From contig NC_071353.1 of the NCBI RefSeq assembly GCF_943734655.1, positions 155,758,179-155,822,178 on the forward strand: a DNA stretch of 64,000 nt, given 5' to 3'. Position 1 is the first letter of the stretch. Each line of letters opens with the position of its first letter. Made by a program: the position numbers and the translations under genes. Origin of the DNA: Sabethes cyaneus (taxonomy: Eukaryota; Arthropoda; Insecta; Diptera; Culicidae). The notes beneath the pieces are model-generated. The model worked only from the letters and a program-made list of their open reading frames with translations, made no database searches and was not told the origin of the DNA. Shown here piece after piece: positions 1-11,962 of the stretch.

Positions 1-678
1 TGCACCTCGAGCCCAATTGGCGGGCCAAGTTCTCTATGATTACGGTTAATAATAAATGTAATAAAAAGTTTCTGTAGTTATTAAGAACTCCAGAAACAGT
101 TTATTACGAATAATGAGCGCAACGACACGCGTACTACAGTAAACTGTCGTCGCGGTTAGAAAACTAGTTCCGTGCAACACAACAGAGGATGTAAATCTAT
201 CCGATTATTATTCAGTTGGTAAATGCTTTGCCGAATTGGATGAATTCTATTTGTTGGATAGTAATTTATGGCGGTTATTTAAACGCCCAAAGCCTAACCT
301 TTGAGTGTGATTCTTCACTGTGTTTCATACAAGACTTCAGTTGCGAGTAAATTCTCACAGCATATCGTCCTAATCGGTTAAAAGGAGGAGATGGTCGCGA
401 AACTCTCTATAACGGTTTACTTTCAGGACATCAATTTGGTCTAGGTGGTCAATCGAAATAGATAATCCCTGACTTGTTGGAATGAGGAGACTCCGTCGCT
501 TTTGACGTAAAACTACGTCTACGTCGCAGGGTGTCAATTCAAAATTTAGGTTCAGGAAAGCGTCACGAAAGATTGGAAGATTTGATGGTTTTCATATCAA
601 CCGATTCACAGGAGATGTTGATAAAACGTGGATTTTCAATTGTTAGTTTGTAAAAGTTCATGAAAAGTTGAGTACTTA

Positions 679-773
679 TCTGATGAGGGGTTATCAGATT
701 CGACCAGAAAACGACTTAAGCATCAGATCGCGTATAGCCGTTTTCTGATCGAATCTGATAATCCTTTATCAGC
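679..773. repeat. Long imperfect hairpin (hairpin 2 of the dual-hairpin repeat)
   Basis: The left arm reads TCTGATGAGGGGTTATCAGA then TTCGACCAGAAAACG. The right arm is its near reverse complement, running from CGTTTTCTGATCGAATCTGA to CTTTATCAG. Arms are about 35 bp with a few mismatches around a loop of about 23 bp. Equivalent hairpins occur at 22,470-22,563 and about 26,040-26,140. Confidence 0.8.
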
Positions 774-1244
774 TAAGTCCATGCAATTGCTTCATGGCGA
801 TGTTGAGTGGAATACTAAGTCTGTTAATCTGTCACATAATTATTATGAATTATGATGACAGCTTACCAGGAATAATAACTGCAACGATAGCTTACTGCAT
901 TAAACTGTCGTCGCTGTTAGAATAGCGAATTGAGACAATTTGTCCTGTACTCTAACAGCCGGCTGCGAAGTATGTCAATAGAGAAGGGCTAAGGGGTTTT
1001 AAAAGTTTTTTAACCTCGAGGCGAGGCTTAGCCCAATTGAAGAAAAGTTCACTGCAACAGGAAAACTTTTTGCTTTTGCTTTTGCATCAGATCGCTTATA
1101 GCCATTTTCTGGTCCAATCTAATAATCCCTTATCAGCTCAGGCCATGCAATCGCTTCATGACGATGTTGAGTAGAATACTAATTCTGTTAAGCTGTCGCA
1201 CAATTATTAAGAATTACTACGGCAGCTTAGCAGGAATAATAACT

Positions 1245-1278
1245 GCGACGACAGCTTACTGCAGTAAGCTGTCGTCGC
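1245..1278. repeat. Perfect 34-bp palindrome (hairpin 1)
   Basis: The half-site is GCGACGACAGCTTACTG followed directly by its exact reverse complement, with no spacer. The same perfect palindrome is at 9,152-9,185. One-mismatch or A/G-swapped versions lie near 9,659-9,690, 22,329-22,362, 25,900-25,933, 26,393-26,427 and 26,832-26,866. More decayed ones lie near 150, 895, 7,950, 8,400, 23,075, 23,580, 27,935 and 28,378. Such a site can extrude as a cruciform or fold back when single-stranded. Its function is unknown. Confidence 0.9.
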
Positions 1279-1290
1279 TGTTAGAAAAGC

Positions 1291-1689
1291 GAATTGAGAA
1301 AATACACAATTGAACAAAAAGACGTATTTTCACAAGGTCTTCAGGACATGAAGCTGTTCTAATGAAGGCCCCTGAGAAAATGAAGTCTCGTATATTTCGT
1401 ACTTTTATACAGTACTTTTTAACTAAAAGTTCGATCAATATGAAATTCAATAGCGACATAAGGGACAAGTAGACCTATCATTTTGAACTGTGAAATCACT
1501 TAAATCGGTCCAGTCATCTCTGCGAAAAGTGGGATAGAAAAAGCGTTACACACATAGACACGCACGGAAGTTGCTCAGTTTCCGAATCTGAGTCTAATGG
1601 TGCTAGATACTTGGCCCGTTGTTAGATTTGGTTTCGAAATTCGGTTTTCCGGGTGATTGCTATACCTTTGTGCTATATATTTATATAGT
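1291..1689. other. Unassigned AT-rich spacer
   Basis: I see no gene, terminal repeat or tandem structure here. It separates the dual-hairpin repeat from the purine array that begins near 1,690. Confidence 0.4.
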
Positions 1690-3130
1690 AGAAAGGCAAA
1701 AATAGTCTAAAAGAAATCCAGGAGAAGTTTTGAAGAAGTCTAGAAGACGTCTAAAACTAGTCTGATAGAAACTTGAATGAAGTATAAAAGATCCAAAAGA
1801 AGTCTTAAGGAACTCTAAAAGAAGTTTCAAAAATGTTTAAATAAGTTTTAGAGAAATCTAAAAAATGTATAAAAGAAGTCTAAAAGTGGTTTAAAAAAAG
1901 TCAAAAAGAGGCCTCCTAAATGATGTCTGGAAGGAATCTACAAGACGGTTAAAAGAGTTCTAAACGGAGCCTAAAAGAAGTTCAAAAGAAGTCTGAAAAT
2001 GTCTAGGCTATAGGTTGACAGAGATATAAGAATAGTCCAAAGTAAACCTGGCAGGAATCTAAAGAGCTCTAAATGAAATCTAAAAGAAATCGAAAAAAAG
2101 TCCATAGACTTCTTAGATCTAAAAGTAATACTAAAGAAGTATAAAAGAACTATAAAAATGCTCTTGAAGAAGTGCGATAGAAATCTAAAGGAAGGTTAAA
2201 ATAACTCTAAGCGAACGCTATAGGAATTCTAAAAGAACTCCAAAAGAATTCTTAAAAATCTATTAACCGAGCCGTAAGGAAGTCTGGAAGAAATCTAAAT
2301 TAAGTTTAAAAAAAATCTGAATGTAGTCAAGAAAATTTTAGAGAATTTTAATAGCAGTCTAAAAATGTCCAAACGAATTCTGAAAGAACTCTGATAAAAG
2401 CCCTAAAGAAGTCTGGTAAGAATCTAAAAGAGTTTAAAATTATGCGTAAAAGACAAGTTTAAAAAAAGTTCGGCAGGAAGACTAAAAGAGATTTAAATGA
2501 AGTCTAAAAGAATTTCAAAAGAAGAAATCTAAAAGAGCTCCAAAGTCTAAGAAAGGTCTAAAACTAAACTAAAATAAATCTGAGAAAAGCTTAAAAACAT
2601 GTAAAAGAAGCCTAAAAAATTCGAAAGTAAGTCCAAAAAGAAATCTAAAGCATATCTGAAAGTCTAAAATCAGTCATAAAGACGTCTAAAATAAGTATAA
2701 AAGAAGTCTAATTGAAACCTGAAAGAAGCATAAAAATCCAATAGAAGTTCCCAAAAACGCAAAAAAAAGTCTGAAAGAATTTTAAAAGAGGTCTAAAAGA
2801 ACTCTAAAAACAGTCCTACACAACTATCGCAAGAATTTAGGGTAAGCTAAAATAGTTCTAAATGAAGTCTAGAAATATAAATGAGAAGAGTTTGTGTCGA
2901 GAAGTTTTAGAGAAATCTAAAACAAGCCTTAAAGAAGTCTGAAAGAAGTCAATAAGAGGCCTAAAAAGTGCAAATAGCATTATTCTAATTGGTTCAAAAG
3001 TACCCAAAAAATAGTCTAAAAGAAGTTTTAAAGTCTAAAGCTAAAATAAATCTGATAGTAGCCTGAAAGAAGTACAAAACACATTCAAACGAAGTCTTAA
3101 GGAACTCTAAGAATACAAATAACCAAAAAG
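1690..3130 (+). repeat. Degenerate ~12-bp purine array, AAAAGAAGTCTA type
   Basis: Variants of AAAAGAAGTCTA recur throughout with frequent one- or two-base changes and indels, so the period drifts around 10-13 bp. The array is strongly purine-biased on this strand. The same core fills 46,350-47,640 on this strand and 45,480-45,905 and 48,300-50,960 on the other. It looks like an old, heavily diverged minisatellite. No frame is coding. Confidence 0.85.
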
Positions 3131-3690
3131 GAGGCCGGGAAGAAATTTAGCAGTCAGTCGGCTGAAAAAGTTCTAAAAAGTTCAAGTACCTGACAACACT
3201 GGCAAGCTGACAATGTGTTGCTAATTTAGCGAGTGACAACAAACCTGAAAAGTGGTAAACATTCGATCGCGATATTACCGAAAGTTGTCGGCAAGTTCCA
3301 CTTGCGAATTCAGCTACTTCGACATTAGAAAAAAAACATGCCAGGGTCTCCCCGTCCCATAGGTAAAGGAAATAACTCCTTTCGGTTAAACCTAGATCAA
3401 GTTGATGTCCCGGAAGTAAACAATTTTGTGAAAGTGTAAACCTATCCTTTCTCTTCAGTCTATTTTGTAGGGAAGCTATTAAAAAACGACCAGAATTTGA
3501 AAAAATGGTGGCTGAAAGTGTGTAAGAAATATGGTACAAAAGTTGCAACACTGGCTTTGATGGGAAGCGTTAAGTTCAAGGTGCGGGCATTTAGCCTGGA
3601 AGAGGAGGTTGAGTAACCTATCTTTGCAAAAACATAGCTAATAAGGGCTTATTTATCTCCTGAGAGTTTCAAAAATATCCAACTTGAAAG
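3131..3690 (-). other. Unassigned sequence with one GGACATCAA-type module
   Basis: Read on the minus strand, about 3,403-3,430 contains CGGGACATCAACTTGATCTA, a divergent form of the module found in the dual-hairpin repeats. A 134-codon minus-strand open frame (3,147-3,551) overlaps it, but I recognise no domain and the module recurs elsewhere in non-coding repeats, so I do not call it a gene. This is probably a decayed relative of the dual-hairpin family. Confidence 0.4.
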
Positions 3691-4240
3691 GAATTTTTGG
3701 TGATCATTTTGGTCTTGCATTTTTTCGAGTACGGTCCTTATGTCTTGTATCATTTGGTGCCATTTTTAACTTTTTTGATTCATTTTTAAATTCTTTGGTG
3801 TCATTTTTTATTCTTTTATATTTTTTATTTTGTATTATTTCCTTACCTTGTTTTATTTCTTTGTCGGTTTTCTTAATATTACTATGCTTTTTGGGGTTTG
3901 TGTAATTTTAATCAATTATTTTTGTATTTTTACTGCCGATTTAGACGATATGAAGATAGCAAAAAGATTACGAAAAGACGCGAAAAATACGACAGAGAAA
4001 TAAGAAAAAGACAACGAAGAGACGTTGAAAAGACCACAACAAAATGACGAGAAACGGTAAAAAAAACAACGAAAAGGCACCAAATAGGCGACAAAAAGAC
4101 AAGAAAGAAGCGACGAATCGAACACAGCCGATGGAAAAAAGACGAAAGTACAACAACAAACAAACTACAAATAGGTGCAGAAAATGATGATAGAAATGAT
4201 GCGAGAGATCACAAAAAGAAGGTAAAACACCGACAAGAAA
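3690..4240. repeat. T-rich then A-rich degenerate arrays
   Basis: About 3,690-3,910 is T-rich (TTTTTTATTCTTTTATATTT style). It switches near 3,940 to A-rich repeats built on GACGAAAA/GACAAAAAG. The GACGAAAA-type array recurs at about 19,600-19,860 and 20,860-21,125, and on the opposite strand at 38,390-38,870 and 58,350-58,545. Short Phe/Ser-rich open frames here are by-products of composition. Confidence 0.7.
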
Positions 4241-7200
4241 TGCCCTTCTGACTTTTTTACTCTTTTTCTAGCTTGTTTTCTGACTCTTTTGGCATCTTTC
4301 TGATGTCTTTTTTAGATAATTTATTCGACTTTTTCCAACTTTTTTCTGTTTTTCTTAATTTCTAACTATATTTCCGATTCTTGTTTTGATTGTTTTTCTC
4401 TTTTCTTTTCTTCTGATCATTTTTTGACCGTTTCGTAACCCTTTTCCCTACTCTTTTTCTGATTTTTTTTGCCTTTTTTCTGGCTCTTTTGAGACCCTGC
4501 CTTTCTCACAGACCTTCTTCACAATATTCTGTCTGTTTATTTTTCTGACTCCTTTCTGACATTTTTTGACACTTTTTCTATTCTATTTTTGGTTTTTTAA
4601 AGACTTTTTTTACCCTTGTCTGATTTCTTGGACCTTCGTCTAGATTATTTTTCTGTCGCTTTGTAGACAATTCTCTCATGTTTTTTATTTACCCTTTTCT
4701 GCCCTCTTTCTGACCCTTTTTCTAATATTTTTTCTCCTCCTTTCTCACCCTTTTCTAACTCTTTTTCTGGCGTACTTTCCGACACTTTTTGACCATTTTC
4801 CTGGTATATTTTGTTTTTTTTCTCACCCTTTTCTGATTTTTCTAACCTTTTTCCAACTCTTTCAAGATGCCTTTTTAGCTTTTCTCTGACTCTCTTTCCG
4901 ATCCTTTTCTGACGCTTTTCCAACCACTTTCTGAAGTTTTTTACTGTTTCTTTTTCCAAATCTTTTCCTAAATTTGTTTGATACTACTTTTCAGACTTCT
5001 TTCTCAATAAGTTATAATACACTTTTCCCGTGAGGTTTTCTGATTGTTTTTTTAACTATGTTTCAGAGTAAGAGTCTGACTTTTTTTCTAACCCTATTTT
5101 GACCGCTCGTCTAATTATTTTTTTTATATTAATTTGATTCTTGTTTTCAACTTTTATTTAAACCTTTTCTAATCCCCTTTGAGCCTTTTATTTGATATTA
5201 TTTTTGACTCTGTGTCCGACCTTTTTCTTACTATTTTTCTTTCTCTTTTTCTGGTTTGTTTTTTCTCATTCTCTTGGGAGTTACTTTTTTTTACTTTCGG
5301 TCTCACTCTTTTTGCGATATATAACTATATTAATTTTTTATTTTTCTAAATTTTTGCTCTTTCTTTGGCTCTTTTTCTGACCTGTTTATTACTCTTTTTC
5401 TTGCCTTTTAACTTTTTTTAAAGTCTTTTTTGACCATTTTCTATAACTCACTTTTTTATTTTTCTAAATTTTTGCTCTTTCTTTGGCTCTTTTTCTGACC
5501 CTTTTTTGACCTGTTTATTACTAATTTTCTCTTGCCTTTTAACTTTTTTTAAAGTCATTTTTGACCATTTTCTATCCTTTTTATTATTTCTGGTCCTTTG
5601 GTCTCTGACTACTTTTTGACTTCTTTCATATTCTTTTTCTGACCTTTTTTGTCTGTGACTTGTTTTCGCAGTCTTTATCCACACTCTTTTTTCTGACGCT
5701 TACTTTGTCTCCTGATGTCCTTTACAGATTAGTTTTCTATTTTTTACCAGCTCTACTTCAGACCTTTAGTCTGATTTTCTTTTCGACTCTTTTTCTAACT
5801 CTACTCAGACACTTTTTCAAGATAGTTTTACTTAAAAATGTTTTTGCCCTTTTCTGACACGTTTTGTGACGCTTTCAGACCTTTTTTCCTCATTTTTTTC
5901 TGACCCGTTTTCCGACTCTTTTTTGATTATTTTTTCGATTTTTATTGAGATTCTGCCTGACCGCAGACTTTTATTTTTTAAGACCCTTATTTTAATTTTT
6001 TTCGGCATTTTTTCTTACTCTTTTTTGATTTTTTCTCACTCGTTTTCTCAAACTATTTCTAACTTTTTATACGACGCTTTTACTGTCCTTTTTTCTGACT
6101 CTGTTTATAACCCGTTTTCTGACACCTTTTTCTTATTTTCGACTTTTCAACTCTTGTTCTAACTCTACCTGACCGCTGACAATTGATTTTTTATGATCCT
6201 TCTGATTCTTTTTCTGACCCTTTCTGGCATTTTTCTAATTTTTTTGTTGACTTTTTCCCACTCTTTTTTAACTTTCTCGTCGAGAGTCGAAACTTTTATT
6301 GTTCCCTTTTCTGACACTGTTTCTTATTCCTTGATTTTTCTTCTGATTCAGTTTCCGATTCTTCTCTTTCTTTGACTCTTTTTCCGCGTTTTTCTCTGAT
6401 TCCTTTTCCAACTCGCTTTACGACTCTTTATATGACTGTTATTCTGACCCTTTACCTTTCTAATTCTTTTCTGACCCTTTGCTAACCTCTTCCTGACTCT
6501 TTTTCTAATTATTTTTCTGACTTTCTACTAAAAAAGCTTTAAAAAAGTGCTTTCTGGCTAGTTTAAGACTTTCTGTCTGACCCTTTCCTGACTCTTTTGG
6601 AACTCATTTTCTGATTTGCGCTCTGGTTCATTTGGGAGACTTTTTTTTTGTTACTTTCGCTTTAACTCTTTTTGCGATTTCTTAAACTTATTTTCTAATC
6701 ATTTTTGGACCCTTTTATAACCCATTTTCTTTTTGACTTTTTACTCTTTCTTAGAATCTTTTTCTGACCGCTTTGTTAATCTTTTTCTAGCCTTATGACT
6801 TGTTTTTAACTTTTTTTCCGACTGTCTTGTAATCTTTTTGTTATAACTGTGCTGACTATTTTTTAGTTTTTCTGGTCCTTTGGTTTCTGACAACTTTCTG
6901 ACTCTTTTCATATTGTTTTTCCAACTTGTTTTGGCTATTTCTGACTCGTTTTTTCACACTTTTTTCGGACTCTGTCTATGTCTTCTGATGTGTTTTCTTG
7001 GTTCTTTTCGACACACACACACACACACACTAACTCTCTTTCCGACGCTTTTTCTAACTCTTTGCTGACACTTTTTCAAGACCCTTTTTCTGAATCTTTT
7101 TCTGCTCTTTTCTGACACTTCATCTGACTCTATCAAACCTTTTTTCTACACTTTTTTTCCGACTCCATTTTGACCATTTTTTCGACTTTTGTTCCTATTC

Positions 7201-7315
7201 TACCAGACCGCTGACTATTTTTCTACATTTCAAAACCGTTCTTCTCATTCTTTTTCTGACCCGTTTCTGGCATTTTTCCTTGCTCTTTTTCTAACTCTCT
7301 GATGTTTTCTCACTG
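4240..7315 (+). repeat. Degenerate pyrimidine array, TTTTTCTGACTC type (3.1 kb)
   Basis: The stretch is made of variants of TTTTTCTGACTC and TTTTTCTAACTC, period about 11-13 bp, almost entirely pyrimidine-rich on this strand. The reverse-complement purine form occurs at about 24,960-25,800 and 29,040-30,163. The last 0.8 kb belongs to the left arm of the large inverted repeat. No protein is encoded; the many Phe/Leu/Ser open frames follow from composition. Confidence 0.85.
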
Positions 7316-8940
7316 TTATTTATAACTATCCATTACATCTAACATTGCCTGATTTTTGTACTAGGTTATGTTTAATTTTGTATCAGTTTTCATTTTTCGA
7401 TTAACCTATATTTTCTCCTCTTCAAATAGCTTGAAGTATATTCTAGAATGGCATATATCTCGGACTCGGAAAGACTATTGGCCATTTACCCATTGCGACT
7501 GAACTGAATTCGGTCCAGGACCTGTGGTACCAGTCTCGAAACTAGGTCGGCCAGTTTCGAACCATCAGCTCATGTTTTTTTTTGAACCTTTGACGAGATT
7601 ACTCGCTAGCCGCTACAAGCATCTTCTGGTTTTCTCTACCGTAGACCAGTTTGATGTCCCGACGGTAAGGCAGCTTTTGACATCTGGGATATTGTGTCGG
7701 TTTTGTCAGTGTTTGTTTTGAACTCAGCAAAAAAAAAAGAACGAAGGACGCGTGACCTAAGAAACTGAAAGGCATTCGTCGAAGAAGTAGGAGGACTTAT
7801 ACAATCACTTTAGAGAGACAAAGTCGTACCTCGACTCGAGACCAACTAGGAGCCAAGCACTCCATGATGATGGTTAATAATAGATGTAATAAAAAGCCGC
7901 TTTAGTTATTTATAACTAAGAATGGCAGTTTATCACGAATAATGAGTGTGACGACATCTTACTGTGGTAAACTGTCGTCGCGGTTAGTAAACTGGTTTAA
8001 AGAGTTAAAGATAAATTCTGATCAATAACTTTGCAGTCAATTTTTTCACTGCTTTCAAATGTCCTACAAACTTGTTTAGAATATTAAAATACACATTTTC
8101 TCTGAAGACTGCTTATCGCTGCAATGCTTATTCATTAAGCTATGAAATATTGAGGAAAAAAAATTACACAACTAAATTTGTTTTCTTTTCAATTTTGGAT
8201 CTCATAGGTCAAACCAAACAACTTTTAGCACCGGAAAAAAGCACCTACGCAGTCACTTTATCGGCTGAGTTGTACCTCGCCTCGAGCCCAATTGGCGGGC
8301 CAAGTTCTCTATGATTACGGTTAATAATAAATGTAATAAAAAGTTTCTGTAGTTATTAAGAACTCCAGAAACAGTTTATTACGAATAATGAGCGCGACGA
8401 CACGCGTACTACAGTAAACTGTCGTCGCGGTTAGAAAACTGGTTCCGTACAACACAACAGAGGATGTAAATCTATCCGATTATTTAGTTGTTAAATGCTT
8501 TGCCGAATTGGATGAATTCTATTTGTTGGATAGTAATTTATGGCGGTTATTTAAACGCCCAAAGCCTAGTCCTTGAGTGTTATTTCTTACTGTGTTTCAT
8601 ACAAGACTTCAGTTGCGAGTAAATTCTCACAGCATATCGTCCTAATCGGTTAAAAGGAGGAGATGGTCGCGAAACTCTCTATAACGGTTTACTTTCAGGA
8701 CATCAATTTGGTCTTGGTGGTCAATCGAAACAGATAGTCCCTGACCTGTTGGAATGAGGAGACTCCGTCGTTTTTGACGTAGAACTACGTCTTATCGCAG
8801 CGTGTCAATTCAAAATTTAGTTTCAGGAAAGCGTCACGAAAGATTGGAAGATTTGATGGTTTTCATATCAACCGATTCACAGGAGATGTTGATAAAACGT
8901 GGATTTTCAATTGTTAGTTTGTAAAAGTTCATGAAAAGTT
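6527..8940 (+). repeat. Left arm of a large inverted repeat (partner 27,420-30,163)
   Basis: From CTAAAAAAGCTTTAAAAAAG near 6,527, through the pyrimidine array, a non-repetitive module at about 7,320-8,270 and into the dual-hairpin repeat, this arm matches the reverse complement of 27,420-30,163 with few substitutions. Both arms translate to the same 80 residues over 243 bp (8,072-8,314 and 28,045-28,287, opposite strands). The clearest difference is the dinucleotide tract: (AC)10 here, (GT)181 in the partner. The spacer is about 18.5 kb. Similarity falls off past about 8,440 and ends near 8,940. Confidence 0.85.
7011..7030 (+). repeat. (AC)10 microsatellite
   Basis: Ten AC units sit between GGTTCTTTTCG and TAACTCTCTTTCCGACGC. 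The same flanks, inverted, bracket the 362-bp (GT)181 tract at 29,316-29,677, so this is the short paralogue of that locus. Confidence 0.95.
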
Positions 8941-9185
8941 GAGTACCTATCTGATGAGGGGTTATCAGATTCGACCAGAAAACGACTTAAGCATCAGATC
9001 GCATATAGCCATTTTCTGCTCCAATCTAATAATCCCTTATCAGCTCAGGCCATGCAATCACTTCATGACGATGTTGATTAGAATACTAATTCTGTTAAGC
9101 TGTCGCACAATTATTAAGAATTACTACGGCAGCTTAGCAGGAATAATAACTGCGACGACAGCTTACTGCAGTAAGCTGTCGTCGC
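8276..9185 (+). repeat. Dual-hairpin repeat family, copy 2 (forward)
   Basis: It begins with CTCGCCTCGAGCCCAATTGG and runs in parallel with copy 1. It has the GGACATCAATTTGGTCTTGG module near 8,697, the hairpin-2 arms from about 8,955, then the segment with CATGCAATCACTTCATGACG, and ends with the perfect 34-bp palindrome at 9,152-9,185. The 80-codon frame at 8,072-8,314 crosses its left boundary and is not a gene. No transposase or reverse transcriptase is visible. Confidence 0.75.
9152..9185. repeat. Perfect 34-bp palindrome, second copy
   Basis: It is identical to 1,245-1,278: half-site GCGACGACAGCTTACTG directly followed by its reverse complement. It closes copy 2 of the dual-hairpin repeat. 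Confidence 0.9.
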
Positions 9186-10100
9186 TGTTAGAAAAGTGAG
9201 TTGAGAAAATACGTAAAGAAGGATTCCCTGGCTCTGTAGAACTTTTTGAACTGATAAGGGATTGGTAGATTTAACCAGAAAACGAATTTAAAACTGATCT
9301 GATAAGTAACGTTAGCACTTTCCCACTTTCTAGGTGGAACAGACGGACAGCCCTGCTCTATTCAACAAACTACTGCACTGTCAGTGCAACGCAGTTTGGT
9401 TGGTTTCAAGTAGCTGTTCCGAAGCAACAAAAAACGTTATAAAAGGATTGTCAGGAGGTGGTTATATATCGTGTCGTTTACTCTAACGTATACTAGCTTG
9501 ACGTTTTGATAGTAATGGTCTGTCAACCAGTCTATCGAATACGGAGGGGAGGACAATGCAATCACTCCATGGAGATTTTGAGTAGAATACTAGTTCTAGT
9601 AAGATGTCATATCAGTTATTACGAACCGGAACGACAGCTTACCAGGAATAATAACTTCGACGACAGCTTACTGCAGTAAACTGTCGTCGCTGTTAGAAAA
9701 GCGAATTGAGAAAATACCCAAAATGTTGCAAACCGTCACTTGCGTATCTATGCAAAATTTAAGTTTTAAATGCATTCTAAGAGCCAATGGATACAATTGT
9801 CCGTGTCCGTGTAATTGTCTGATACTCTAACAACCGGCTGCGAAGTATGTCTGAAGAAGAGTTCATTGCATCTGCAAAACTTTTTGCACTGGTAAGAGAT
9901 TGACAGATTCGACCAGAAAATGACTAAGGCATCAGATCGTTTATAGCCACTTATTGTAATTTCTCAAGCTTCTTCAAATAGATACAGCTGGTTTATAGTA
10001 GACGATAAACCTTTGATAAGCTTCAACAATATGCCAAAAATCAGCTTTATTGTTAATTGCACAACTAAGAAATTATAGTGGGCGCACGCGCAGTAGTCAT
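9186..10100 (+). repeat. Fragmented dual-hairpin relatives
   Basis: A near-perfect palindrome lies at about 9,659-9,690, preceded by CATGCAATCACTCCATGGAG and CTTACCAGGAATAATAAC, both shared with other copies. At about 9,880-9,950 the segment GATTCGACCAGAAAATGACT resembles a hairpin-2 arm. The remainder (9,200-9,540) is unassigned AT-rich sequence. Confidence 0.55.
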
Positions 10101-10327
10101 TTGGTGGATTGCTTTATAACTGTTATGGTTTGTACCATGCAGGCTTTTTCGACCTGCCGGATACTAGCCGCCGCAACTTCATCATTTCTCGCGACTGTAG
10201 TGTTTCATTAAGACCAAAATGCACTTCGGTATTCAGTAAATGTTATTCTATCAATTGGTATCGAAATCTTGTCTCGAATAAATATAGTTTCAACGTAATT
10301 CTTAAATATTGTTCAGACTACCGCTTA

Positions 10328-10798
10328 ATGGCCTCCCGTACCCTACACTTCTACGAAGTGCACAAAAATCTCGACACAAAATATACGGTACAACAGTTTA
10401 AAAGCGAAAATGTTGCGGTTTCGACTGTTTACCATATCCTAAGATGCCCAACAACTACTCACGACATGGAGAAAGACTTCGTTCTCTTTCGCGTGCCTTC
10501 TACAACAAGGATTCCGTGAGCCAACGGGATGCCAAAAAAGTTCAACTGTTTCCACCATTACAGCTACAACACATTTAAAAGAGTCGAAATAAAGTGACAA
10601 AAGAAGGCAAGAATATACTGAGGAACAGACTTCGACGCTGAAATCCCAATGCCACTGCTTGGTAAAAAATATTCCGGAAAATGCTTCGTTTTGACTTCGA
10701 CGAAAGTTACTTTCATCTTTCAAACACGCACATTCCCGGAAATGATCAATACTATTCCATGGCTAGTTCTAGTGCATCTCCGAACATAAAATATTAGT
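10328..10798 (+). pseudogene. Decayed mariner-type (Tc1/mariner superfamily) transposase
   Basis: The forward strand shows pieces of a mariner-like transposase in several frames. From the ATG at 10,328, residues KYTVQQFKSENVAVSTVY look like the first helix-turn-helix. A shifted frame then gives NKDSVSQRDAKKVQ, like the second. Near 10,690-10,780 another frame gives DFDESYFHLSNTHIPGNDQ, which matches the block around the first catalytic Asp in mariner-like transposases. Stops and frameshifts separate the pieces. The part after that block, with the other catalytic acidic residues, is missing. An upstream open frame from 10,109 is continuous with the first piece but unrecognised. Subfamily assignment (DD41D-like) would be a guess. 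No terminal repeats were found. Confidence 0.7.
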
Positions 10799-11691
10799 TT
10801 AAAGATAAGTTTTAACAGAAAGCGATGTTGTACATTATCATTTCTGAGAGAGGCATTAGCTATATTTACAATTGCTGTGTGTTAATTTGAGTTACTGACA
10901 AAGGATTTCTTCTAAACTGCAGTGTTGCCAAGCCCACATTCGTGTGGTCTAATTTTGTCACACAAGTGGCTCGTTTTAACGAACACGCCAACACAAGCGT
11001 CCCCTTGTGGACTCTCGCCCTTATTTATTACTGCACTACGACGAGTTTCTGCGAGTATGTAGTTAGCTAACAGCCACCGTCGCACTATGGGGCAGAACCC
11101 GAAAAAGCTCGGACAAAACCTCAAAATTTTTATTTGAGATATTCTATCAAACTTAATATTCTACGTATAGTAGACACATAATCTATAAGAAATATACATA
11201 AATTGTTTTAATAAGTAGGTTTTCAATAGGCATTAAAGAAGGTGAAACACAGTGTAAAAAAATTTTGGAAAATGAAAAAATAAATATCATTTAATTTTTT
11301 AGTATCTGGCTACCATGCTGCTTAAAATTCTATGCTTTTAAAGGACAATTCACATTAAAGGGATTATAAACTAATAGTTTAGGTGATATTAAGACAGATT
11401 TTTTCCTAGTAGGCTTTGTTCTGACGAAGTGTTTTAGAACAAAATATTTGTTATTTTTGTCAATTTTCAATAGTGTGCAGAAAATGATTTCCAAAGATTT
11501 CCGCTCTGATACTACCATAAAATCAACATTCAGAGTGTTAACTAGTAATAAGCAAAAAATTAGCTGCTACTAGTTGCGATGTTCGGAGATATTAAAGTTT
11601 TCCGAATGCATGTTTTCCGGCATTTTAGGCTACAAATTAGTAAATGCGCGCGCCGGTGCGAAGTTCATTCCTGCTGTACATTCCTCGCGAG
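10799..11691. other. Unassigned AT-rich DNA
   Basis: I see no domain, terminal repeat or tandem array. About 10,910-11,120 is slightly GC-richer, but its open frame shows nothing recognisable. The right end is the hAT target site. Confidence 0.4.
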
Positions 11692-11801
11692 TAGGGCTGT
11701 CTAACCGGTAGTACCGAAGCCGGTAATACCGACCAATTTTTGGATACCGAAATACCGATTTTGGTAAGGCAAAAAACCGGTATTTTCTAATACCGTCTGA
11801 C

Positions 11802-11962
11802 GGGGTGAGATTGTGCAAAAAAGTATAGGTTTTTGTTCTTTAGTTTCAAAGCCTGTCAATATGAACTTCAATGTTTAGTTATCAACTGTCACAAAGATGG
11901 TTTAGTTACATCGAACACTGATAATATTAATAATTACATGAACTTTGGCACAATCTCACCCC
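11802..11962. mobile_element. Nested 161-bp MITE-like inverted repeat
   Basis: GGGGTGAGATTGTGC at 11,802-11,816 is the exact reverse complement of 11,948-11,962. It lies wholly inside the hAT element, so it probably inserted later. No clear target duplication is visible. The superfamily is unknown. Confidence 0.5.

Larger units (their letters stand above)
1..1290 (+). repeat. Dual-hairpin repeat family, copy 1 (forward)
   Basis: This stretch is a copy of a repeat found again at about 8,276-9,185 (same strand) and 22,310-23,225 and 27,420-28,085 (opposite strand). It opens with CTCGAGCCCAATTGGCGGGC and carries the GGACATCAATTTGGTCTAGG module near 424-445 and a GACGTA/TACGTC pair near 505-525. 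A large hairpin has arms at about 679-714 and 738-773. GCGACGACAG-type palindromes lie near 150, 890-929 and 1,245-1,278. A second, partly inverted segment starts near 1,010 (CTCGAGGCGAGGCTTAGCCC) and reappears reversed at 26,160. No coding capacity is visible. I do not recognise the family; it could be a foldback-like or satellite-like element. The left end is cut by the window edge. Confidence 0.75.

Noticed and set aside
3147..3551. 134-codon minus-strand open frame
   Set aside because: It includes the dispersed GGACATCAA-type module, which is non-coding in other repeats.
8072..8314. 80-codon frame with an identical copy at 28,045-28,287
   Set aside because: Identity at the DNA level from a recent inverted duplication explains it; the frame crosses a repeat boundary and has no recognisable domain.
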